Assembly: GCA_034211115.1 (NCBI GenBank)
Contig: JAXHTH010000075.1
Location: forward strand, 1 to 36,826
Direction: 5' to 3'
Length of the DNA: 36,826 bases
Origin: JAXHTH01 sp034211115
GTDB taxonomy: Bacteria > Planctomycetota > Phycisphaerae > Phycisphaerales > SM1A02
The notes under the pieces are model-generated. The model was given only the letters and a program-made list of their open reading frames with translations. It had not been told where the DNA came from and ran no database searches. Shown piece by piece: positions 7,689-14,707 of the stretch. Position 1 is the first letter of the stretch, and the number at the start of each line of letters is the position of its first letter. A program made the translations under genes and the position numbers.

Positions 7689-8242
7689 GGTTCCAGACTC
7701 CTATGAGAAATGAATGAGATCGGCACCGATGCACAACACGGCATGCGATGCGAACTGTGCGAACACGTCGGGGGACGTTGTCCGCACAGGCTCAGAAACG
7801 TCAACTCCAGCGGCGTCGACGACGCCGTCCGCGAGCCTGTCAGCACTGATTGAGTTCCGGGAAAGCCGTCACTCAACCAGCCGCGGGTGCCTGAAGAAGG
7901 GTGGGGGGGGGGAAACGCACGTCACCGCCGTCTCGCCTGCGCCGAGATGAGCGGGTGGGTCCGAAACGGCTTTTCCCTCGCGTCCCGACGCGCGATGCTC
8001 GATGCATCGCCGACCTCTTCGAGGCGCCTTCAGGTTGTCGACCTGTGCGGCGGGAATGATGGGCCGGTGAAACCGGCGAATGAGGGCATGATCAGTCGGT
8101 ATAGTACATGCCGCAGTCGGTCAGGATGGCTGATAAACCACCATCTACAAGATACTCCGCAGTCCCCTTTGGTCAAGTTCCGGGAAAAGAATCGTTCGAG
8201 AAAGAATCGACCTTTTTTGTGCCCTCACGGGAGGTTCGGGAA
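7689..8242. other. 554-base gene-free region between divergent prepilin and ridA genes
   Basis: No reading frame here looks coding. On the minus strand upstream of the prepilin gene, a hairpin at 7755-7789 has a 7-bp outer stem (ctgtgcg/cgcacag) and an inner partly paired helix, and a second palindrome lies at 7812-7826. A run of ten G lies at 7903-7912. Toward ridA a small hairpin (gccggt/accggc) is at about 8062-8076 and a TATAGT -10-like box at 8100-8105 lacks a convincing -35. The last 140 bases are visibly less GC-rich. The region presumably holds the promoters of both divergent genes. Confidence 0.6.
7755..7789 (-). promoter_or_regulatory. Hairpin in the 5' region of the second prepilin gene
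   Basis: Arms 7755-7761 and 7783-7789 form a perfect 7-bp stem. Inside it acgtc-type sequences pair across a short C-rich loop on the minus strand, with two mismatches. It lies 67-101 bases upstream of the prepilin ATG. It could be a structured 5' leader element or part of an operator. No known riboswitch consensus was recognised. Confidence 0.35.
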
Positions 8243-8710
8243 ATGTCCGTCGTCCGCCAGCGTCTGGAAGAGCTCGATCTGGTCCTTCCGCCGACCCCGC
8301 CGCCGCCGGTGGCGGCGTACGTGCCCGCCCGGCGGAGCGGAGACCTGGTATTTGTGGCGGGGCAGATCCCCTTTCTCTCCGGGGAGCTGGTGGCCACGGG
8401 CCCGGTGCCGTCGGCCACGAGCGTGGAGGCGGGTCGTCGGGCCGCGGCCCAGTGCGCGCTGAACGCCCTCGCCGCCGCCGCCTCCGTCCTCGACGACGAC
8501 CTGGATCGGATCAGCCGGATCGTCCGGCTGGGGGTCTTCGTCGCCTCCGATCCGGACTTCCACGACCAGCCGAAGGTGGCCGACGGGGCCAGCGAGCTGC
8601 TGCATGACGTGTTCGGCGAGGCCGGCCGGCACGTCCGCGCCGCGGTGGGATGCATCGCCCTGCCCCTGAACGCATCTGTCGAGGTCGAGATGACCATCGA
8701 GGTGCGGTGA
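8243..8710 (+). CDS. RidA/YjgF-family reactive intermediate deaminase
   Basis: A 155-residue protein of the RidA (YjgF/YER057c/UK114) superfamily, which hydrolyses reactive enamine/imine intermediates released by PLP enzymes. Landmarks are GDLVFVAGQIPF, the helix SVEAGRRAAAQCALNALAAAAS, the strand RIVRLGVFVASDPDF and the C-terminal GRHVRAAVGCIALPLNASVEVEMTIEV. The near-terminal Arg in RHVRAAVG matches the substrate-binding Arg of the family. A longer frame extends upstream, but the ATG at 8243 is preceded 8 bases away by GGGAGG and begins where family similarity begins. The length is slightly above the usual 125-130 because of an N-terminal extension. A hairpin of a dispersed family follows its stop. 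Confidence 0.87.
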   Translation: MSVVRQRLEELDLVLPPTPPPPVAAYVPARRSGDLVFVAGQIPFLSGELVATGPVPSATSVEAGRRAAAQCALNALAAAASVLDDDLDRISRIVRLGVFVASDPDFHDQPKVADGASELLHDVFGEAGRHVRAAVGCIALPLNASVEVEMTIEVR

Positions 8711-8720
8711 CGGTGCCGCC

Positions 8721-8760
8721 GGAAGCCGGGTCTGACGAGTCTTCGAGGAAGACCCGGGTC
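8721..8760 (+). repeat. Dispersed hairpin family, copy A (downstream of ridA)
   Basis: Eleven bases after the ridA stop, ccgggtct and agacccgg pair over 8 bp. A six-base 5' bulge (gacgag) and an inner three-pair stem (tct/gga) with a tetraloop complete the structure. The same architecture recurs at 8813-8852 (minus) and 28837-28876, with compensating changes in the outer stem. It lies in the sense direction of ridA. Confidence 0.75.
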
Positions 8761-8812
8761 GCGCCGGATCATCGCCTCGCCTGCCCGCCGATGTGCTGTC
8801 GCGGGAGGACGC

Positions 8813-8852
8813 CACCCGGCCCTTCCTCGAAGACTCGTCAGGACCGGCGTCC
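8813..8852 (-). repeat. Dispersed hairpin family, copy B (downstream of transaldolase)
   Basis: Read on the minus strand, ccggtcct and agggccgg pair over 8 positions (one T-G wobble) around gacgag plus the inner stem. The conserved core ctgacgagtcttcgaggaag is identical to copy A, so A and B form an inverted pair. It lies about 80 bases past the transaldolase stop and in that gene's sense direction. Confidence 0.75.
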
Positions 8853-8934
8853 CGCGAGGCGCTGAACACCGCGGAGGCGATTGAGCACCGCGCGGCAACG
8901 CGCTGCCCGCCTGAAGTCACAAGACGCGCCGTCG

Positions 8935-9591
8935 CTACGCCATCACCGCCGACTTCGTCTTCTCCCAGTCGGCGAGGAACTTCTCCAGGCCGATGTCCGT
9001 CAGCGGGTGCTTCAGAAGCTGCTGAATGACCTTGAACGGCACGGTGGCGACGTCGGCGCCGGCCAGGGCGGCCTGGACCAAGTGCGTCGCGTGCCGGATC
9101 GAGGCCGCCAGCAGCTTCGTCCTGAACCCGTAGTTGTCGTAGATCTGCCGGATCTGGCTGACCAGTTCCATCCCGTCGCCGGAGATGTCGTCGATGCGCC
9201 CGATGAAGGGGCTGATGAGAAACGCCCCGGCCTTGGCGGCGAGCAGCGCCTGCATGGGCTGGAAGCAGAGGGTCATGTTGATCTTCACGCCGCGGTCGGA
9301 GAGCGTCTTGCACGCCTTGAGCCCCTCCTCGATGCAGGGGAGCTTGATGCAGATGTTGTCGGCGATGGCGGTGAGGGCCTCCGCCTCGGCGACCATGCCG
9401 TCGTGCTCGAGGCTGACCACCTCGGCGCTGACCGGGCCGGGGACGACCTCGCAGATCTCCCTGAGCCGGGTGTGGAAGTCCACGCCCTCTTTCGCCACGA
9501 GGGAGGGGTTGGTGGTCACGCCGTCCAGCACGCCCAGCGCCGCGGCGCGGCGGATCTCGTCGATGTTCGCGGTGTCGATGTAGAGCTGCAT
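8935..9591 (-). CDS. tal: Small transaldolase (TalC/FSA family)
   Basis: A 218-residue TIM-barrel aldolase of the short transaldolase/fructose-6-phosphate aldolase family. It moves a dihydroxyacetone unit between sugar phosphates in the non-oxidative pentose phosphate pathway. MQLYIDTANIDEIRRA opens the protein, VTTNPSLVAKEG follows, and the Schiff-base Lys is in NICIKLPC near residue 84. The block ISPFIGRIDDIS has Phe at the position where FSA enzymes have Tyr, which favours transaldolase over fructose-6-phosphate aldolase (known from mutant studies of the family). The length is typical. The start at 9591 lacks an obvious Shine-Dalgarno site. It converges on ridA. Confidence 0.93.
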   Translation of the reverse strand: MQLYIDTANIDEIRRAAALGVLDGVTTNPSLVAKEGVDFHTRLREICEVVPGPVSAEVVSLEHDGMVAEAEALTAIADNICIKLPCIEEGLKACKTLSDRGVKINMTLCFQPMQALLAAKAGAFLISPFIGRIDDISGDGMELVSQIRQIYDNYGFRTKLLAASIRHATHLVQAALAGADVATVPFKVIQQLLKHPLTDIGLEKFLADWEKTKSAVMA

Positions 9592-9718
9592 GGGGGGATC
9601 TTACCGATGGCGGCGACCGGCGACGATCGAGTCGGCAGCTTATCAAGACCCCGGCCCCCGGCCCTCGGCCCCGCGGAATCCGAACCCGGGACCCGTTTCC
9701 CCCCCGTCCGTCTCCGGT

Positions 9719-11182
9719 TCAGCCGGCGCTGAACACGATGGCGAACATGATCACGTTGGCGAGCAGGCTGAAGATGAGCAGCACCGCAAGGACCATCAGG
9801 AGCGGGCTTCCGGCAATCCCCTCCGAATGGGCCGGCTCCTCCTCCCGGATCTCGATGGGGCTGTCGGCGACGTCGGTGATGGCCTCGGTGATCGCGGCGT
9901 GGTCGAGTGAGCGGTGGGCGAAGTGGGGCGGCTCGCCCTTGCTGAGCAGCTCCAGATCCTCCAGCAGATCGTCGGCGCTCTGGTAGCGGTCACGCGGCTT
10001 CTTGGCCATCATCATCTCGATGACCTGCGCGCAGCCGGCGCTGATCTCGGGATTGATGTGATCCGGCGGCTGGAGGGGGCTGCGCAGGTGCTTGTGCATC
10101 ACCGCCGAGGGGTTCTTGCCCTCGAAGGGGACGCGTCCGGTGACCATGTGGTAGAAGGTCGCCCCGAGGCCGTAGATGTCGGCGCCGGGACCGATGTTCA
10201 TCTCGCCGCGAATCTGCTCGGGGCTGATGTAATACGGGGTGCCGTAGGCGCGTCCGGCCTCGGCCTTCGCCGCGGCCTCGTCGCTGATGGCCCGGGCCAG
10301 GCCCAGGTCGGCCAGCTTCACGATCCCGTTGCGGGCGATCATGATGTTCTTGGGCTTGATGTCGCGGTGGACGAAGCCGCGTTCGTGGGCGTGCTTGAGC
10401 GCCTTGGCGACCTGCTTGACGATCTCCGCCGCCTCCTGCTCGGGGATTCGCTTGTCGCGGGCGATGCGGTCGTGGACGGTGCGGCCGTCCACGTACTCCA
10501 TGACGAAGTAATGATGCTCGCCGGCCCGGCCCACGTCGTAGGCGTTGACGATGTTGGGGTGGTTGAGTTTCGCCGCCGCCCGGCCCTCCTTGTAGAAGCG
10601 GTCGATGAACTTCTCGTTGTCGGAGAACCGCTTGGGGAGGATCTTGATCGCCACGGGCCGATCGAGGCTGATCTGCTGGGCGAGGAACACGGTGGCCATC
10701 GCCCCCGAGCCCAGCTTCTTGCGGATCTTGTAACCGGGGATCCGCTGCCCGGACTTCTGCGCCTCGAACTCCTGGCGCAGCCGGCCGAGCTGGTGGCGGG
10801 TCACGTAATCCTTGCTCACCAGCAGGTCGGAGAGGGTCTGGGGATCGCCGACCGCGGTCGAGTCTTTCAGGAGATTGTTGCAGAGGTCGACTTCATCCTT
10901 GGTGACGAGTCCGGCCCGGATGACGAGCTTGCCCAGCATGGTCTCGAACCCGCCGGTGCTGGCGCCCGACTCGCCGGTGGAGGAGCCCGGGGTGGCGGCC
11001 TTGACGTCTTCGGTGGTCGCCTCGCCGCCCGATTCGATCTCCGCGCCGGCGTCGGACTCGGTCTCCGCGTCGACGGGCTGGGTCGAGCCGTCGCTGGTCT
11101 CCTCGAGGCGCAGGGGCACGCCGTGGTCCTGCCCTTCCTCGCGCGGTTCGCCGTTGGTGTGTCGATCGGTCACGATGGTCAC
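9719..11182 (-). CDS. Membrane-anchored serine/threonine protein kinase
   Basis: A 487-residue Hanks-type kinase. Residues 1-78 are acidic, Ser/Thr-rich and probably disordered. Residues 80-145 (GKLVIRAGLVTKDEV ... LVSKDYVTRHQLGRL) resemble the small N-terminal domain of GspE/PilB-type ATPases often fused to planctomycete kinases. The kinase domain starts near 151: glycine loop GSGAMATVF, VAIK Lys at 180, catalytic HRDIKPKNIM, DLGLAR in place of canonical DFG, and GTPYYISPEQ activation segment. A single transmembrane helix at about 463-482 ends the protein, placing the kinase in the cytoplasm with almost no external sensor. Start is GTG at 11182, with GTG at 11173 (better spaced from AGGGG) as an alternative. 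Confidence 0.93.
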   Translation of the reverse strand: MTIVTDRHTNGEPREEGQDHGVPLRLEETSDGSTQPVDAETESDAGAEIESGGEATTEDVKAATPGSSTGESGASTGGFETMLGKLVIRAGLVTKDEVDLCNNLLKDSTAVGDPQTLSDLLVSKDYVTRHQLGRLRQEFEAQKSGQRIPGYKIRKKLGSGAMATVFLAQQISLDRPVAIKILPKRFSDNEKFIDRFYKEGRAAAKLNHPNIVNAYDVGRAGEHHYFVMEYVDGRTVHDRIARDKRIPEQEAAEIVKQVAKALKHAHERGFVHRDIKPKNIMIARNGIVKLADLGLARAISDEAAAKAEAGRAYGTPYYISPEQIRGEMNIGPGADIYGLGATFYHMVTGRVPFEGKNPSAVMHKHLRSPLQPPDHINPEISAGCAQVIEMMMAKKPRDRYQSADDLLEDLELLSKGEPPHFAHRSLDHAAITEAITDVADSPIEIREEEPAHSEGIAGSPLLMVLAVLLIFSLLANVIMFAIVFSAG

Positions 11183-11489
11183 CCCTGCGGGGTTCGGATC
11201 GGCGTGCGAAGATCAACTATCGGGGTCGCAGGCGGCCTCTGTCAACTCGCCCTTCCCCCCACGCAGGCCTCGTCTCAGACATCGGCGATGACGGCCGTCG
11301 GAATGAAGCCGGTGCCCGCCTTCGTGCGGGCATGAGAGCCGAACTTCTCCGCATGTAAGGCTACGCGGCCACCCCGCCTGCGGTTTCCTGCCACCTCGAT
11401 GAGAATGCACACGAGCCGCCACTCCGGGCGGCTATGATATCCGTTTTCGTCCGAATAATGACCGCGGCCGCGAAAAGGCCGGGCCCGGC
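11183..11489. other. Gene-free spacer between divergent kinase and LPS operon
   Basis: This 307-base region separates two divergent units and must contain both promoters. A TATGAT -10-like hexamer at about 11434-11439 faces the LPS operon, but no good -35 precedes it. A short inverted repeat gcccgc-cttcgt-gcgggc lies near 11313-11330. No convincing coding frame was seen. Confidence 0.45.
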
Positions 11490-12590
11490 ATGGCCGACCG
11501 CATCCCACTCCATCGCATCCTGATCGTGCGTCCCAGCGCGCTGGGCGACGTCTGCCGCAGCGTGCCCGTCCTCGCCAGCCTTCACCGGGCCCATCCGCAG
11601 GCGGCAATCGACTGGGTGGTGCGGGATTCGTTTCGGCCGGCGATCGCGGCTCACCCGGCCCTGCACGAGGCGATCGCCTTCCCCAGATCGCGTTTCGCGC
11701 GATGGTGGCGGAGTCCGGCCGCCCTGAGCGAGATGCTGCGGTGGGGCGGCGATCTTCGTCGACGGCGCTACGACCTTGTCATCGACTGCCAGGGGCTGGG
11801 CCGCAGCGGGCTGATCACCTCTCTCACCGCCGCCCCGCGCCGCGTCGGCTGGCGCGATGCCCGCGAACTCGCCTGGCTGGGCTACAACGTCCGGCACCGG
11901 ACGCCGTCGGACCGGCACACCGTCGACCGGATGCTCGCCCTGCTGGAGGCGGAGGGCATCGAGCCGGTCCGCGACATGCGGCTGTATGTCGCCGAGGACG
12001 ATCGGCGCTGGTGGGCCGATCGACACGGTGAGCCGGACCTCGGCGGGGCCCCCTACGCCGTCCTCGCCCCCACCGCCCGATGGCCCAGCAAACGCTGGCC
12101 TCTCGACCGTTGGGGCGAGCTGGTGAAGCCGCTGCTCAAGCGCGGCATGAAGCGGCTGGTGGTGATCGGCGCGCCGGATGAACGGCCGCAGACAGACCGG
12201 CTCTTCGGTGCCGGCGGCGGGGCCGACGCGGCCCTCGTCGATCTCGTGGGGCGCCTCACGATCGGGCAGTTGATGGCGGTCATCGCGCAGGCGAATCTGG
12301 TCGTCGCCCACGACTCGGCCCCGCTGCACCTGGCGGTGGGCTTCGATCGCCCCTGCGTGGGCCTCTTCGGCCCGACCGATCCGGGGCAGGTGGGCCCCTA
12401 TCGCCGACCGGAAGCGGTCGTGTGCAGGCATCGACCCGGGCCGGGCGAGAAGACGGTCAACTACCGCGCCACCCGGCTGGGCGATGAGCTGATGCGCCTG
12501 ATCACCGTCGAGGATGTGCTGGAGCGCATCGACGCCGTGCTCGAGACGGCGTCTCGTGTCCCCGCGGCAGCGCGGGAGACCGTGAGATGA
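11490..12590 (+). CDS. Family 9 glycosyltransferase, LPS heptosyltransferase-like
   Basis: A 366-residue GT-B enzyme of CAZy family GT9, which transfers heptose from ADP-heptose to the lipopolysaccharide inner core. The N-terminus has the family signature RILIVRPSALGDVCRSVPVLASL. The C-terminal domain carries YAVLAPTARWPSKRWPLDRWGELV and the nucleotide-sugar loop VVAHDSAPLHLAVGFDRPCVGLFGPTDP, with the Asp-Ser-Ala-Pro-x-His block typical of WaaC/WaaF. It is the first gene of an operon that also contains lpxK and hldE, which supports ADP-heptose as donor. WaaC and WaaF types cannot be separated with confidence from sequence alone. Confidence 0.9.
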   Translation: MADRIPLHRILIVRPSALGDVCRSVPVLASLHRAHPQAAIDWVVRDSFRPAIAAHPALHEAIAFPRSRFARWWRSPAALSEMLRWGGDLRRRRYDLVIDCQGLGRSGLITSLTAAPRRVGWRDARELAWLGYNVRHRTPSDRHTVDRMLALLEAEGIEPVRDMRLYVAEDDRRWWADRHGEPDLGGAPYAVLAPTARWPSKRWPLDRWGELVKPLLKRGMKRLVVIGAPDERPQTDRLFGAGGGADAALVDLVGRLTIGQLMAVIAQANLVVAHDSAPLHLAVGFDRPCVGLFGPTDPGQVGPYRRPEAVVCRHRPGPGEKTVNYRATRLGDELMRLITVEDVLERIDAVLETASRVPAAARETVR

Positions 12591-13207
12591 GTTTCCTGCC
12601 GCCCGCCGCCGGACCGCTGTGGCTGGCCAGCCGCTCGCCGAGGCGACGCCGGCTTCTCGCGGAGGCGGGGGTGTCCGTCCGCGTCCGGCCGTCCGGGATC
12701 GATGACGGCGCGCTCCGCCCCGGGTCGGTGGACGTCACGCACTGGGTGGCGTCCCTGGCCTACCTGAAGGGGCGATGGGTCGCCGAGGCGCTTCACCGCG
12801 CCGGCGAGCGGGTCGGGACCGTCCTCGCCGCCGATACTGTCTGTCTGCACGACGATTGCATCCTCGGCCAGCCGGCGTCGGAGGCCGAGGCCCGGACCAT
12901 GCTGTACGCGATGCGCGACCAGACGCACGAGACACTGACCGGGCTGTGCCTCATTTCGCTGGCCGACGGCCGGCGCTGGCTGCTCGTCGATCGCGCCATC
13001 GTCAGGTACGGGCACGTCAGCGACGGGGAGATCGAGGCGTACGTGCGGTCCGGTGAATGGCGCGGGAAGGCGGGGGCGTACAATCTCCAGGACCGCCTCC
13101 GGGCCGGCTGGCCCATCGCCTGCCGGGGCGACCCGGCCACGGTGATGGGGCTGCCCATGCAGCGGCTCCGGCCGTGGCTGACTCGCCTGCGGAAGGAGAG
13201 CCGATGA
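12587..13207 (+). CDS. maf: Maf-like nucleoside triphosphate pyrophosphatase
   Basis: A 206-residue Maf/HAM1-fold protein that hydrolyses non-canonical or surplus nucleoside triphosphates to monophosphates. The N-terminal motif is LASRSPRRRRLLAEAG. LAADTVCLHDDCILGQP contains the catalytic Asp of the usual DTVV block (here DTVC), and GEWRGKAGAYNLQDR matches the substrate-specificity loop. It starts by a four-base ATGA overlap with the glycosyltransferase and ends by another with the next gene, so it is embedded in the LPS operon although its reaction is unrelated to LPS. The change from Val to Cys after DTV is conservative. Confidence 0.88.
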   Translation: MSFLPPAAGPLWLASRSPRRRRLLAEAGVSVRVRPSGIDDGALRPGSVDVTHWVASLAYLKGRWVAEALHRAGERVGTVLAADTVCLHDDCILGQPASEAEARTMLYAMRDQTHETLTGLCLISLADGRRWLLVDRAIVRYGHVSDGEIEAYVRSGEWRGKAGAYNLQDRLRAGWPIACRGDPATVMGLPMQRLRPWLTRLRKESR

Positions 13208-13635
13208 TCGCCGCCGTCTTCGTCGATCCCTGGATCACCATGCCCATCGCGATCCTGATCGCGGGGGGGCTGGCGTGGTTCTGGTACCGGCTGGGACGGC
13301 CCGGCGTCCCTCCGTCCCGACGCCGCGTGCGGCGGCTGTCCGTCTTCTTCATGCTCCTGTCGCTGCCCGCCTTCGTCCGCGGGCTGAGCTATCTCGATCT
13401 GGAGGCGCCGGCCGATCGGCAGGGTTTCGTGCTGGCCTGGAGCATCGCCCTGCTGCTCGTCCTGGCCGTCTTCCTCATCGCGTGCATCGACATTCTCGTG
13501 TCCATGCGGCTCCACCGGCGGGAGTACGAGAAGGAGATCGAGCGCGCCGGGAAGGAGCTGCGCGACGCGGTTCGCCGGCGTCGGCAGGAGGATGCGAAGG
13601 AGGCCGCCCCGCGCCCCGAGGATGATGATTCGTGA
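13204..13635 (+). CDS. Small three-helix membrane protein of the LPS operon
   Basis: A 143-residue protein that I do not recognise. It has three hydrophobic helices (about residues 12-30, 44-62 and 76-100) and a highly charged cytoplasmic C-terminus rich in Glu and Arg (EYEKEIERAGKELRDAVRRR), probably a short coiled coil. The ATG at 13204 overlaps the maf stop (ATGA), and its own stop overlaps the GTG of lpxK, so all are translationally coupled. A frame open farther upstream overlaps maf and is rejected. Position suggests an accessory role at the inner membrane for lipid A work, but no motif supports a specific function. Confidence 0.8.
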   Translation: MIAAVFVDPWITMPIAILIAGGLAWFWYRLGRPGVPPSRRRVRRLSVFFMLLSLPAFVRGLSYLDLEAPADRQGFVLAWSIALLLVLAVFLIACIDILVSMRLHRREYEKEIERAGKELRDAVRRRRQEDAKEAAPRPEDDDS

Positions 13636-14672
13636 GCGGACCGCTGCCCGGTTATCTCCTGCCCCTGACGAGGCCGGCATCGTTCCTCTACGGTCTGGCG
13701 ATCGCGGCGCGCAACCGCCGCTACGACCGCGGTGCGGGCGTGCAGCGCATCGATGTCCCGGTCATCTCCGTGGGGAACATCGCCGTGGGCGGGACGGGCA
13801 AGTCGCCTTTCGTCCGGCACCTCGCGCGACTGCTGATCGAGCACGGCCGGCGGCCGGTGATCGCCATGCGCGGCTACCGGGCCGCGCCGGGCGAGGCGAG
13901 CGATGAGCAGGCCGAGCACGAGGCGCTGCTGCCGGAGATCGACGTGCTTGCGCAGCCGGATCGCCTCGCCGCGCTTCGACGGTATCTGCCCCGGCATCCG
14001 GAGATCGATTGCGTTCTGCTCGATGACGGCTTTCAGCACCGGCGCCTGCACCGGGACCTCGATCTCGTGCTTATCGATGCGCCGTGTGCCCTTCCGGGGG
14101 CGGGGGCGGGGCCGGGGGCTCGGCTGCTGCCCGCGGGCTGGCTACGCGAGCCGTTATCGTCCCTGCGGCGGGCCGATGCGGTCATCGTCACCCACGCACG
14201 CGAAATCGATGAAGCGCTCGCGCGGCGCATCGAGGCGGATCACGGCCGCCCACCGGTGGCCTGGACGCGCCACACCTGGGCCGGCCTGACCGTTCACGAT
14301 CCAACCGGCGGGGCGCGAGACGCCGGCGTCGGGTGGCTGGAAGGCAGGCGCGTGCTGACGATGCTGGGCGTGGCCCGGCCGCAGGCGATCCTCGACCAGC
14401 TCGCCGAGGCCGGCGCGACGGTCGCGGTGACCGTGCCGGCCGGCGATCATGAGCGCTACACGCGCAAGGCGCTGGAGCGTGTCCGCCGTCTCGCCGAGGG
14501 CGTCGAGGCGGTGGTCCTGACGGGCAAGGATTGGGTCAAGGTTCGTCGGCTGATAGACTTGGCGACGTGGCCGGCCCCTCTGGTCGTTCCCGAGCCGGCC
14601 ATCGAGTTCCTCGAGGGCCGCGCCGCTCTCGACGATCTCGTGCTCACCACAGTCGCCCCGTCCGCTGCTTGA
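13632..14672 (+). CDS. lpxK: Tetraacyldisaccharide 4'-kinase LpxK
   Basis: A 346-residue LpxK, which phosphorylates the 4' position of the lipid A disaccharide precursor at the cytoplasmic face of the inner membrane. The N-terminal membrane-associated segment PGYLLPLTRPASFLYGLAIAARN precedes VPVISVGNIAVGGTGKSP with the Walker A loop near residue 58. VIAMRGYRA, the LLDDGFQHRRLHRDLDLVLIDA block and the late VLTGKDWVK are all family hallmarks. The GTG start at 13632 overlaps the stop of the membrane-protein gene. With HldE and GT9 next door, the operon couples lipid A completion to heptose core synthesis. Confidence 0.95.
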   Translation: MSGPLPGYLLPLTRPASFLYGLAIAARNRRYDRGAGVQRIDVPVISVGNIAVGGTGKSPFVRHLARLLIEHGRRPVIAMRGYRAAPGEASDEQAEHEALLPEIDVLAQPDRLAALRRYLPRHPEIDCVLLDDGFQHRRLHRDLDLVLIDAPCALPGAGAGPGARLLPAGWLREPLSSLRRADAVIVTHAREIDEALARRIEADHGRPPVAWTRHTWAGLTVHDPTGGARDAGVGWLEGRRVLTMLGVARPQAILDQLAEAGATVAVTVPAGDHERYTRKALERVRRLAEGVEAVVLTGKDWVKVRRLIDLATWPAPLVVPEPAIEFLEGRAALDDLVLTTVAPSAA

Positions 14673-14680
14673 CCTCCGAC

Positions 14681-14697
14681 CTTCGTCGCTTCGTGCC
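14681..14697. repeat. Short copy of an AGCGACGA-type octamer repeat
   Basis: cttcgtcgcttcgtgcc lies between the lpxK stop and the hldE start. It is the complement of two agcgacga units seen in longer tandem arrays at 19851-19878 and 27518-27549. Confidence 0.45.
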
Positions 14698-14707
14698 TTC
14701 CCCGCCC

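Noticed and set aside
7714..7950. Short open frames in the prepilin-ridA spacer.
   Set aside because: Composition is atypical, there is no Shine-Dalgarno site or family similarity, and they cross hairpins and the G10 run.
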